Origin: Pseudomonas sp. TH41
GTDB lineage: Bacteria > Pseudomonadota > Gammaproteobacteria > Pseudomonadales > Pseudomonadaceae
Assembly: GCF_016650695.1 (NCBI RefSeq)
Contig: NZ_JAEKFH010000003.1
Span: 1,074,001 to 1,138,000 of the forward strand
Reading direction: 5' to 3'
DNA: 64,000 bases
Part shown: positions 26,661-33,812 of the stretch, one piece after another
How the letters are laid out: the number at the start of each line of letters is the position of its first letter
Numbering within the stretch: position 1 is the stretch's first letter
Program-made: the position numbers and the translations under genes
Notes under the pieces: model-generated
The model's input: the letters and a program-made list of their open reading frames with translations, nothing else
Databases searched by the model: none
Told to the model about the DNA's origin: nothing

Positions 26661-27773
26661 ATGAGCCAGGATCATCAACGCGACTGTATTGAAGTGCTGA
26701 TCGAAAAAGCCCGTGGCGGGCAGATCAACCGTCGTACCTTCATGCAGGCCATGGGGCTGCTGGCGGCGGTGCCGCTGGCCCTTCGCAGTGGCATCAGCTG
26801 GTCGGCCGACAAGCCGCTGGTGGTGGTCAACTGGGGTGGCGACGCACTGAACGCGTTCCGCTCGGCGTGGACCGACACCTTCACCAAGAGCACCGGTATT
26901 CAGGTGCGTATCGACGGTGCAGGCCCGACCGAAGGCGCTGTACGCTCGCAACTGGCCAGCGGTCAGCCAAGCTGGGATGTGGTCGACGTCGAGAGCTACA
27001 GCGCCATCGTGCTGGGCCGCGAAAAGATCCTGCAACCGCTGGATTACAACGTGATTCAGCGCGACCACGTGGCCCCGGCGCTGGCCTCCGACTTCGGCAT
27101 CGCCAGCTATCAGTTCAGCTATGTCATGGCCTGGGACAGCGCAAAATTCGGCGACAACGGACCGAAGACCTGGGCCGATTTCTGGGACGTCAAGAAATTC
27201 CCTGGCAAGCGCACGCTGTACAAATGGATGAACGGGATGCTCGAAGCGGCGTTGCTGGCCGACGGCGTACCGGCTGACCAGCTCTACCCGCTGGATGTTG
27301 CCCGGGCGATGGCCAAGATCGACGAGATCAAACCCCATGTGCTGTCGTTCTGGAGTTCGGGTGCCGAAAGCCAGCAACTGATGGTCGACGGCGAAGTGTC
27401 GGTCGGTGCCATCTGGCATACCCGCGCCAAGTTGCTGAGCGAGGACACCGACAACCGCGTGCGTTGGAGCTTCGACAATGGACTGATCAACTCCAGCAGT
27501 TGGGCCGTGCTTTCGGGCAACCCGGCAGGCACTCAACCGGCCATGCAGTTCATTCAGCAAGCGTTGCAACCCCAAGGCCAGCTCAAGCTCTTCGAACTGC
27601 TGGGTAACGGTCCTTCCAACAGTGCCACCGAAAAACTGATGTCGGCACAGCAGCTCGAAGCCAACTGCGGGTCCGAAGCGAACCTGAAAAAACAGATCGC
27701 CCTGAACGCCCAGTGGTACGCCGATAACTACTCGAAGGCCTTGGAAACGTACCTGACACGGCTGTCCAAGTGA
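26661..27773 (+). CDS. ABC transporter substrate-binding protein (PotD/PotF-like)
   Basis: 370 residues. The N-terminus has a twin-arginine-like signal (INRRTFMQAMGLLAAVPLAL, about 24-43), then a mature domain beginning DKPLVVVNWGGDALNAF, the usual start of spermidine/putrescine-type binding proteins. The mid-part contains WDVVDVESYS and KTWADFWDVKKFPGKR, also typical of the group. It captures the ligand in the periplasm for the permease pair. The Tat-like signal is unusual for the family, which mostly uses Sec. The ribosome site is AGGAC before 26661. Confidence 0.87.
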   Translation: MSQDHQRDCIEVLIEKARGGQINRRTFMQAMGLLAAVPLALRSGISWSADKPLVVVNWGGDALNAFRSAWTDTFTKSTGIQVRIDGAGPTEGAVRSQLASGQPSWDVVDVESYSAIVLGREKILQPLDYNVIQRDHVAPALASDFGIASYQFSYVMAWDSAKFGDNGPKTWADFWDVKKFPGKRTLYKWMNGMLEAALLADGVPADQLYPLDVARAMAKIDEIKPHVLSFWSSGAESQQLMVDGEVSVGAIWHTRAKLLSEDTDNRVRWSFDNGLINSSSWAVLSGNPAGTQPAMQFIQQALQPQGQLKLFELLGNGPSNSATEKLMSAQQLEANCGSEANLKKQIALNAQWYADNYSKALETYLTRLSK

Positions 27774-27783
27774 GCCATCGATC

Positions 27784-28656
27784 ATGACTATCACCCTGAC
27801 CGCTACCCTGACCAAACCCAAGCCCCGGTTCAGCTCGCCGGGCCTGGAGCGTGGTTTGCTGCTGTTTCCACTGCCGGTGTTGCTGCTGATTTTCTACGTG
27901 CTGCCGTTTCTGGGCGTGGTGGGTTGGAGCTTCTCGCTACCGACACCGGGCATCGAGCAATACCAGCGGATCGCCACAGACCCGGCGATCCACGACATGC
28001 TCTGGCGCACCTTGCGCCTGTGCATGACCGTCAGTTGCCTGGCGTTGCTCATCGGCTATCTGCTGGCCTATTGCTGGATATTCAGCCCACCGTTCTGGCA
28101 ACGCGTGGTCGAGATCTGCATTTTCATTCCGTTCTGGATTTCGGTACTGGTGCGGGCGTTCGGCTGGCTGATCGCGCTGCGCAGCAATGGTGTGCTCAAT
28201 GAAGGTTTGTTGGGCATGGGACTGATTGATCAACCGCTGCAATTGAGCCGCAATGAAATCGGCGTGGTCATCGGCATGCTCCACGTGATGATTCCGTATG
28301 CCGTATTCCCGTTGCTGTCGAGCATGCGCCAATTGGATCAACGCATTCTCATGGCATCGCGCGGACTGGGTGCCGGTGCGTTGCGCACCTTTTGGCAAGT
28401 GCTGCTGCCACAAACGCTGCCGGGCATGTTGGGCGCGTTCATCATGGTCTTCGTGTTCTGCCTCGGCTTCTTTATCACCCCGGTACTGTTGGGGGGTGGG
28501 CAAACAGTGATGATCGCCGAATACGTGTTCCTGCAAATGTTCCAGACCAGTAACTGGGGCTTGGGGGCTGCGCTCAGCGTGGTGTTGCTGGCTCTGGTCA
28601 GCGCATTGATCTGGGTGCTGCTGAAAATCACCCGCCTGAATCGACTGGTCGGCTGA
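27784..28656 (+). CDS. ABC transporter permease (PotB/PotH-like)
   Basis: 290 residues, six predicted membrane segments (first at about 23-43). The EAA loop is seen near SRGLGAGALRTFWQVLLPQTLPG. It forms half of the membrane channel with the next gene. It starts 10 bases after the binding-protein gene and ends 8 bases before its partner. Confidence 0.9.
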   Translation: MTITLTATLTKPKPRFSSPGLERGLLLFPLPVLLLIFYVLPFLGVVGWSFSLPTPGIEQYQRIATDPAIHDMLWRTLRLCMTVSCLALLIGYLLAYCWIFSPPFWQRVVEICIFIPFWISVLVRAFGWLIALRSNGVLNEGLLGMGLIDQPLQLSRNEIGVVIGMLHVMIPYAVFPLLSSMRQLDQRILMASRGLGAGALRTFWQVLLPQTLPGMLGAFIMVFVFCLGFFITPVLLGGGQTVMIAEYVFLQMFQTSNWGLGAALSVVLLALVSALIWVLLKITRLNRLVG

Positions 28657-28664
28657 GGTTACTT

Positions 28665-29492
28665 ATGAACACCCATCGCACAAGCCTGAGTACCCGGTTG
28701 CTGGCCGTGATTGCCATGGCCTTTATGTTGTTCCCGTTGCTGACGGTCATTCCGGTGTCCTTCACCAGCAAACGCTTCCTGTCGATGCCGGAAGGCAACT
28801 GGTCGTTGCGTCATTACGAAGCCCTGATCAGCAACCCTGACTGGTTCCATGCCATCAGCCAAAGCCTGACCATCGCGCTCGCCACCAGCGTGATCGCCAC
28901 CTTGCTGGCCGCCAGTTTCAGCCTCGGCATCTGGTACATGCGCTCGAAACTGGCCACGGCGCTGATCGGCCTGGTGCTGCTGCCGATGGCCATTCCACCG
29001 GTTATTTCGGCGCTGGTGCTGTACTTCATGGAAACCAAACTCGGGCGCTACGCACCGGGAATCGGCTACGACACGTTGACCGGCGTGGTGATTGCTCACG
29101 TGATCATGGTGGTGCCGTACGGTGTCGTCACCATGTTGGTTGCCCTCAGCCAGATTGACCGGCGTATCGAACTGGCGTCACGCAACCTCGGCGCCAGCCT
29201 GATGCAGACCACGTTCATGGTGATCCTGCCGAACCTGAAACTGGGCATCGCTTCCACTGCGCTGCTGGCGTTTGCCCTGTCGTGGGAAGAAGTCGCGGTG
29301 ACGCTGTTCATCACCAGCGTCAACGTCGATACCCTGCCGAAACGGATCTGGAGCGGTTTACGCGATAACGTCGACCCGAGTGTTGCCGCCATCTCCGTAC
29401 TGTTGATCTCGCTGACGTTGCTGGTGTTGATCGGTCGCCTGGTGGTCCAGCACCTGGCCGATAAACGCGCACAGAAACTGCTCCACCCGTGA
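28665..29492 (+). CDS. ABC transporter permease (PotC/PotI-like)
   Basis: 275 residues, six predicted membrane segments (first at about 11-31). The EAA-like loop is SRNLGASLMQTTFMVILPNLK. It completes the importer with the previous gene; the pair resembles PotB/PotC and PotH/PotI. Last gene of the operon; no clear terminator follows before the next gene at 29573. Confidence 0.9.
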   Translation: MNTHRTSLSTRLLAVIAMAFMLFPLLTVIPVSFTSKRFLSMPEGNWSLRHYEALISNPDWFHAISQSLTIALATSVIATLLAASFSLGIWYMRSKLATALIGLVLLPMAIPPVISALVLYFMETKLGRYAPGIGYDTLTGVVIAHVIMVVPYGVVTMLVALSQIDRRIELASRNLGASLMQTTFMVILPNLKLGIASTALLAFALSWEEVAVTLFITSVNVDTLPKRIWSGLRDNVDPSVAAISVLLISLTLLVLIGRLVVQHLADKRAQKLLHP

Positions 29493-29572
29493 ATCGTTCG
29501 GGGAAATAGTCGCCTGCTGATAAAGCAGTGCGGCTATTATCCCCGCACCCTTTTCGGCACGGACGCTGCGCG

Positions 29573-30073
29573 ATGCTCAACATTCTGCAAAATACCCCGC
29601 TGTGGGTTTACGCGGTCTTTCTGCTGCTCTGCTACTTCGGCGTCAAAGCCCTCTCCCCTACCCGCGAAAGCAAAACCTCATTGCTGGTCACGCCGCCCAT
29701 TTTGCTGGGCTGGTCGCTGTACTCGCTGAACCTGACGCTCAACCCACCGCTGTCCATCAGTTGCTGGCTGGCCGCCGTGATGTTCGGCGGCGTCGTCGCG
29801 CTGATGATTTTTTCGAGCAAGGGTGTGGAACGGGATGAGGCAGGAACCGGGCTGATCGTGCCGGGGACGAACAAGACGTTGGCGCTCTATCTGCTGTTTT
29901 TTGCCGTTAGTTACTACTTTGGGTATCAGGCCGAGGTTGCTCCGGAGCACTCGGCGGGGTTGCCGATGGTATTACTCAAAGCGTGTGCCTCAGGCTTTGC
30001 CAGTGGATTGTTTTGCGGACGTTCGCTCAGGTTTTATCAAATGTTCCGCTCCCTGAAGACCGCCCCCCTGTAG
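29573..30073 (+). CDS. DUF6622-like integral membrane protein
   Basis: 166 residues with four or five hydrophobic segments (about 9-25, 39-55, 62-80, 100-118, 128-148) and few charged residues; the N-terminus reads MLNILQNTPLWVYAVFLLL. This resembles the small uncharacterised membrane proteins grouped as DUF6622. Function is unknown. ATG at 29573 begins the conserved NTPLWV segment; the frame is open to 29528. A REPIN follows directly at its stop. Confidence 0.7.
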   Translation: MLNILQNTPLWVYAVFLLLCYFGVKALSPTRESKTSLLVTPPILLGWSLYSLNLTLNPPLSISCWLAAVMFGGVVALMIFSSKGVERDEAGTGLIVPGTNKTLALYLLFFAVSYYFGYQAEVAPEHSAGLPMVLLKACASGFASGLFCGRSLRFYQMFRSLKTAPL

Positions 30074-30184
30074 GAGCGAGCTTGCTCCGGGCGGCGTTCC
30101 GACGATGGTCTTGAAAGCAACGCGTTCATTCAGGACGAACGCGTTATCGTTAACGTCCTTCGCGAGCAAGCTCGCTCCTACAAG
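30067..30184. repeat. REPIN with conserved spacer
   Basis: Arms CTGTAGGAGCGAGCTTGCTC (30068-30087) and CGCGAGCAAGCTCGCTCCTA (30161-30180). The spacer contains CGAACGCGTTATCGTTAACG, nearly identical in the REPINs at 31400 and 35253. Confidence 0.87.
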
Positions 30185-30318
30185 GGATCGGGGTAGATCT
30201 TTTGCCCGTTGGCCTGTTGGGCCGTGACAACGCTGCCTCGGTCCAATAGATTAGGCGGCCTGAAAAAGCCCTGTGCTTTCTCGCCTCAATTCAAGTTAAA
30301 AGAAGTAGTGAAATTTCA

Positions 30319-31023
30319 ATGTCCGATTCCAATACCGCTGAATCCGTAGTCACCTTGTCGTCCAAAGCGGAATACGAAAACTCCATCAATCTTTCACAGC
30401 ACGTGCCACAGGCCAAGACCATCAGCGAGATGGTCCTGGACGCTTTTCAATCCACCCGGGAAAGCGACCAGCTCCGCGAGCTGCGCGCCGCGATTCGCCA
30501 GGCTCACGACAGCTTCGATGACGATAAAGCCTACGAACTGATGGGCGAACTCAAGCAACTCAAGGACGCCGAGGCTGCCGACATTGCGGCCCTCGAAGAC
30601 CTGAGCGGCAAATTCCCGATCAGCCGCATTCTCTCCAGTTTCAAGGACGATCCGGCCTTTCAGGAATTGGTTTACGGGCTGGCGTTGAAGGTGCTGAACC
30701 AGACGCATCAGGCCATCAGCAACCCGAGCAGTGGCAAGAGCAAGGCTGCACGCGCCAAGAAAGACGTTGAAGTGTTCACCATTAGCAAAGATGGCATGAG
30801 TGTCACGCTGCCTCTGCGTACTCCGCGTTCGCGCCTGAATGTTGACCGTGATGCGCTGGAGTTTCTGGGCTTTACCTTTGTTGGTGAAGGCGAAGAAGCT
30901 GAGCTGGACGGTGAGACGTTCCTGGACAATGCCGGGGTTGAGCAGGCGATCAATCGTAAGAACATCATTACTGCGCTTCAGCAGCAGACTGCGTTTGATG
31001 GCTATAGCATTGCGGCTCAATAA
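30319..31023 (+). CDS. Hypothetical protein, possible DNA-binding architecture
   Basis: 234 residues, unrecognised. The first part, about 40-125, is predicted helical and rich in Leu, Glu and Lys (RELRAAIRQAHDSFDDDKAY, ELMGELKQLKDAEAADI), suggesting a coiled coil. A short basic linker follows (SSGKSKAARAKKDVEV, about 138-153), then a small domain of about 80 residues with strand-like segments. A helical oligomeriser, basic linker and small C-terminal domain is the layout of nucleoid-associated proteins, but I see no specific motif. Codon use is typical of highly expressed Pseudomonas genes. Confidence 0.65.
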   Translation: MSDSNTAESVVTLSSKAEYENSINLSQHVPQAKTISEMVLDAFQSTRESDQLRELRAAIRQAHDSFDDDKAYELMGELKQLKDAEAADIAALEDLSGKFPISRILSSFKDDPAFQELVYGLALKVLNQTHQAISNPSSGKSKAARAKKDVEVFTISKDGMSVTLPLRTPRSRLNVDRDALEFLGFTFVGEGEEAELDGETFLDNAGVEQAINRKNIITALQQQTAFDGYSIAAQ

Positions 31024-31078
31024 CACGGCCTTACAGCGGGGCTCGCTGGGGCTTTGATTCGGTGCATATCCATTTTTT

Positions 31079-31345
31079 AGGCTAGGGCCACTTAGGGTTC
31101 CGCCCTTACGGCGGGTCACTTTCGAAAAGCGCGAAAGTAACCAAAGCGCTTCTGCCCCTTTCGTTCGGTGCCTCGCCTAGGCTCGGCATGCCCTCGCTCC
31201 GGTCCTGCTCCGTGGGCCCGCCGCCATCGGCCATCCATGGCCGGGGGCGGCTAACCCGGCATCCATGCCGGGTTGCCCACTGCGCAGAACCTCCACTCGG
31301 CCTCTCGAGGGGGCGGTGCATCCAGATCAAAAGCTGCAGGCGAGC
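31079..31345. repeat. Pseudomonas repeated intergenic element, copy 1
   Basis: A GC-rich block of about 265 bases whose landmarks (GGTGCCTCGCCTAGGCTCGG, GGCCATCCATGGCCGGGGGC, and AACCCGGCATCCATGCCGGG) recur inverted at 31570-31654 and 33310-33480. Spurious reading frames inside it (RGRLTRHPCRVA…) appear in both orientations and are not genes. Function unknown. Confidence 0.7.
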
Positions 31346-31399
31346 TAACGCTCGGCCTGTTGAGTGGTAAAAATCAAAAGCTCCACGCCGACCTGCTTT

Positions 31400-31499
31400 C
31401 TGTAGGAGCGAGCTTGCTCGCGATGGACTTGAGAGCAACGCGTTTACTCAGGAAGAACGCGTTATCGTTAACGTCCTTCGCGAGCAGGCTCGCTCCTAC
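31400..31499. repeat. REPIN with conserved spacer
   Basis: Arms CTGTAGGAGCGAGCTTGCTC (31400-31419) and CGCGAGCAGGCTCGCTCCTA (31479-31498). The spacer shares GAACGCGTTATCGTTAACGT with the REPINs at 30067 and, inverted, at 35253. Confidence 0.87.
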
Positions 31500-31569
31500 C
31501 CCGCTCCACATATAAGAAGCCGATCTTGCCGTCGCCGTTGCCGTTGCCGTTGCTTTGCTTCGGCTTCAG

Positions 31570-31654
31570 ATCTGCCGCCCCTTTCCCAGAGGCCGAACGC
31601 AGGCGTTGCGTAGGGGGCAACCCGGCATGGATGCCGGGTTAGCCGCCCCCGGCC
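31570..31654. repeat. Pseudomonas repeated intergenic element, copy 2 (left part, cut by IS)
   Basis: Inverted relative to copy 1 (landmark AACCCGGCATGGATGCCGGG at 31620-31639). It breaks at GGCC 31651-31654, where the insertion sequence begins, and resumes at 33310. Confidence 0.7.
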
Positions 31655-33309
31655 CAGAGTGTGTAAAAACGGGCTCAAACATCGTCGGCGCGTGCGCCGA
31701 CGAGTGTTGGCTGGCTCATTAAACCAAAAGCGTTTTTCGTAGCTCCAGCCCGTTATCAAGGGGCCTCTGGCGGCGCATCACAGCTCGTCTACCAGACAAA
31801 ACGGGGGCTTTTCAGGCCGCCAGCGCTTTCATCAGATTCTGCGCACCGAGGATTTTCATCACCCTTTTCAAGTTGTAAGCGAGCACATTCAAGCTCATTT
31901 CGGTGCTCACCCCGGCAAGTCGTCGGGTCAAAAAGTGCGTCGCACCCATCCATTGTTTGAGCGTCCCGAAAGGATGTTCAACTGTCCGTTTGCGGATCTT
32001 CATCATCTCCGGCGCTTCGTCCAGGCGGACCTGCATCTCCTCCAGCACCGCTTCATGTTCCCAGCGACGAACCTTTCGCTCTCTGGCCGGTGTGCATTGC
32101 GCCTTTATCGAGCAGGACCGACAGTTCGAGCTCCAGTAACTGTTCAGCGTCTTGCCATTATCGACGCAAGCGTTGCGCCAGGTCAGCACTTCCTTGGCGG
32201 GGCAGACGTACACGTCTTTGTCCGCGTCGTAGATGAAAGCATCATTGTTAAAGCGGCCATCGAATTTGGCCCGCGAGCTCTGCGTCTTCGGCACATACGC
32301 GGTAATCGCTGCTTCATGGCAGGCAAGGATCTCCCCGCTTTTGTAATACCCGCGGTCAGCCACCACCGACAACGATTCGAGTTTCATCGCCTCACGGGCC
32401 TGCACCGCCATCGAACTGAGCTGATCACGGTCGTGGCCCACATTGGTCACTTCGTGCGCAACGATCAGGTGGTGCTTGGTATCGACCGCGGTCTGTACGT
32501 TGTAACCCACGATGCCTTTACCGCTCGTCATCATCGAGCGGGCGTCCGGGTCGGTCAGCGAGACCTGCTTATCCGGCGATGTCTCAACTTGAATTTCTAT
32601 CTCCTGAAGCGCTTTCATTTGCTCCTTGAGTTTGGCGATTTTCTCTTCCAGGCCGCCGCTTTTTGGGTCCGAGGGCTTGGGCTCTTCACGATCAGCGGCA
32701 TCCAGTGCCTTCAGATAACGGGCAATGCTCGATTCGATTTCTTCCATCCGCTTCTTCAGCTTGGCGCTGGTAAAGTTGCGGTCGCGGTGGTTCACCGCCT
32801 TGAACTTGCTGCCGTCGATGGCAATCAGGTTTTCCGAGAAAAGCCCTAGTTGCTGGCACAGCACAACAAACTGGCGGCAAACGCCTCGAATGGCCTTGCC
32901 GTTGTCCTTGCGGAAGTTGGCGATGGTCTTGAAGTCCGGCATCAGGCGACCGGTCAGCCACATCAGCTCGACGTTGCGCTGCGCCTCGCGCTCAAGGCGT
33001 CGGCTCGACTGAATACGGTTGAGATAGCCGTAGATGTAGATCTTCAGCATGACGGCGGGGTGGTAGCCCGGTCGGCCCGTTTCAGCTGGGACCGCGCTTT
33101 CAAAACCCAGGGTGATCAGGTCGAGCTCATCCACGAAGACATCGACAACGCGCACCGGATTGGTGTCGCTGACGTAATCGTCCAGGCTCTCGGGGAGCAA
33201 GGTACTTTGACCTCGGTGTTCACCTTGAATGAAGCGTTTCATGGCTAACCCTTACGATGAAATCCCGGGAAATCATAGCAAGGGTTGGCTTGGATTTTTA
33301 CACACTCTG
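31655..33309. mobile_element. IS1182-family insertion sequence, intact
   Basis: 1655 bp bounded by perfect 15-base inverted repeats, CAGAGTGTGTAAAAA at 31655-31669 and its complement at 33295-33309. GGCC is present directly on both sides (31651-31654, 33310-33313), giving a 4-base palindromic target duplication. Removing the element and one GGCC restores CCCCCGGCCATGGATGGCC, the sequence found intact (inverted) in copy 1 of the host repeat. The element carries one transposase gene on the minus strand and looks complete and recent. Confidence 0.93.
31812..33242 (-). CDS. IS1182-family transposase
   Basis: 476 residues. The N-terminal DUF772-type domain includes RPGYHPAVMLKIYIYGYLNR and LMPDFKTIANFRKDN. 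DDE-type catalytic segments are visible at NLIAIDGSKFKA, SLSVVADRGYYKSGEI and, near the C-terminus, RKRTVEHPFGTLKQWMGATH (the conserved glutamate). A cysteine-rich segment (CRSCSIKAQCTPARER) is typical of the family. The gene is uninterrupted, with its start at 33242 about 50 bases inside the right inverted repeat, so the element is probably still active. Confidence 0.93.
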   Translation of the reverse strand: MKRFIQGEHRGQSTLLPESLDDYVSDTNPVRVVDVFVDELDLITLGFESAVPAETGRPGYHPAVMLKIYIYGYLNRIQSSRRLEREAQRNVELMWLTGRLMPDFKTIANFRKDNGKAIRGVCRQFVVLCQQLGLFSENLIAIDGSKFKAVNHRDRNFTSAKLKKRMEEIESSIARYLKALDAADREEPKPSDPKSGGLEEKIAKLKEQMKALQEIEIQVETSPDKQVSLTDPDARSMMTSGKGIVGYNVQTAVDTKHHLIVAHEVTNVGHDRDQLSSMAVQAREAMKLESLSVVADRGYYKSGEILACHEAAITAYVPKTQSSRAKFDGRFNNDAFIYDADKDVYVCPAKEVLTWRNACVDNGKTLNSYWSSNCRSCSIKAQCTPARERKVRRWEHEAVLEEMQVRLDEAPEMMKIRKRTVEHPFGTLKQWMGATHFLTRRLAGVSTEMSLNVLAYNLKRVMKILGAQNLMKALAA

Positions 33310-33485
33310 GGCCATGGATGGCCGATGGCGGCGGGCCCCCGGAGCAATGCCGGAGTGAGGGCATGCCGAGCCTTAGCGAGGCACCGAATGGAGGGGCAAG
33401 CGTTTTTGGTTACTTTTTAGGCGTTTGTAAAAAGTGACTCGCTGTAAGAGCGAAACCGCCAGCAGCCGCTACCGCAAAAACGGAT
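33310..33485. repeat. Pseudomonas repeated intergenic element, copy 2 (right part)
   Basis: Continuation of the inverted copy 2 after the insertion sequence, from GGCCATGGATGGCCGATGGC to about 33485. It matches copy 1 read backwards, with small insertions (for example a longer segment around 33400-33440). Confidence 0.65.
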
Positions 33486-33491
33486 ATGCCC

Positions 33492-33555
33492 CCCATCCCA
33501 TCCCATCCCATCCCATCCCATCCCATCCCATCCCATCCCATCCCATCCCATCCCA
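33492..33555. repeat. CCCAT pentanucleotide tandem repeat
   Basis: Twelve perfect CCCAT units (33492-33551) followed by a partial CCCA. It is a simple-sequence tract of the slippage-prone kind, at the end of repeat copy 2 and about 260 bases before the MocR-type gene at 33813. Confidence 0.97.
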
Positions 33556-33636
33556 ACAAAACGCCCCCGCAACCCAAGAGCCCCCTCACCAAAAACTACA
33601 GCCCCCTCAAACATTTCCCCTCTGTGAACAGCATCA

Positions 33637-33660
33637 CACCCCGGACCGGGGCTTTTTATT
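33637..33660 (+). terminator. Possible terminator hairpin
   Basis: CCCCGG-A-CCGGGG followed by CTTTTTATT. The stem is compact with an almost absent loop if fully paired, so the terminator call is uncertain. It lies between the CCCAT tract and the MocR-type gene. Confidence 0.4.
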
Positions 33661-33782
33661 GCCCGCAGCTCCAGCAAAAGCACGATTACTCTCTCTGTAT
33701 CGACACTAGAACAAACACATCCCTTACCCCTTGAGCACCACGGGTCCGCCTGCAGGGATCGTCAACTCACTTTCCAGCCCAA

Positions 33783-33809
33783 GACCTCAGTGGTGCGATT
33801 GCTGAGGTC
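33783..33809 (+). promoter_or_regulatory. Inverted repeat overlapping the ribosome site of the first MocR gene
   Basis: GACCTCAG (33783-33790) and CTGAGGTC (33802-33809) form a perfect 8-base inverted repeat with an 11-base spacer. It ends three bases before the ATG at 33813 and includes the only Shine-Dalgarno-like GAGG. It could be an autoregulatory operator or an RNA hairpin that hides the ribosome site. Confidence 0.5.
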
Positions 33810-33812
33810 ATC

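Noticed and set aside
31106..31438. Reading frames in the GC-rich repeated element (RHPCRVA-type)
   Set aside because: The same frames occur in both orientations of the repeat and have no ribosome site; they are by-products of repeat composition.
33492..33555. CCCAT tract as a CRISPR array
   Set aside because: Units are 5 bases with no spacers; it is a simple tandem repeat.
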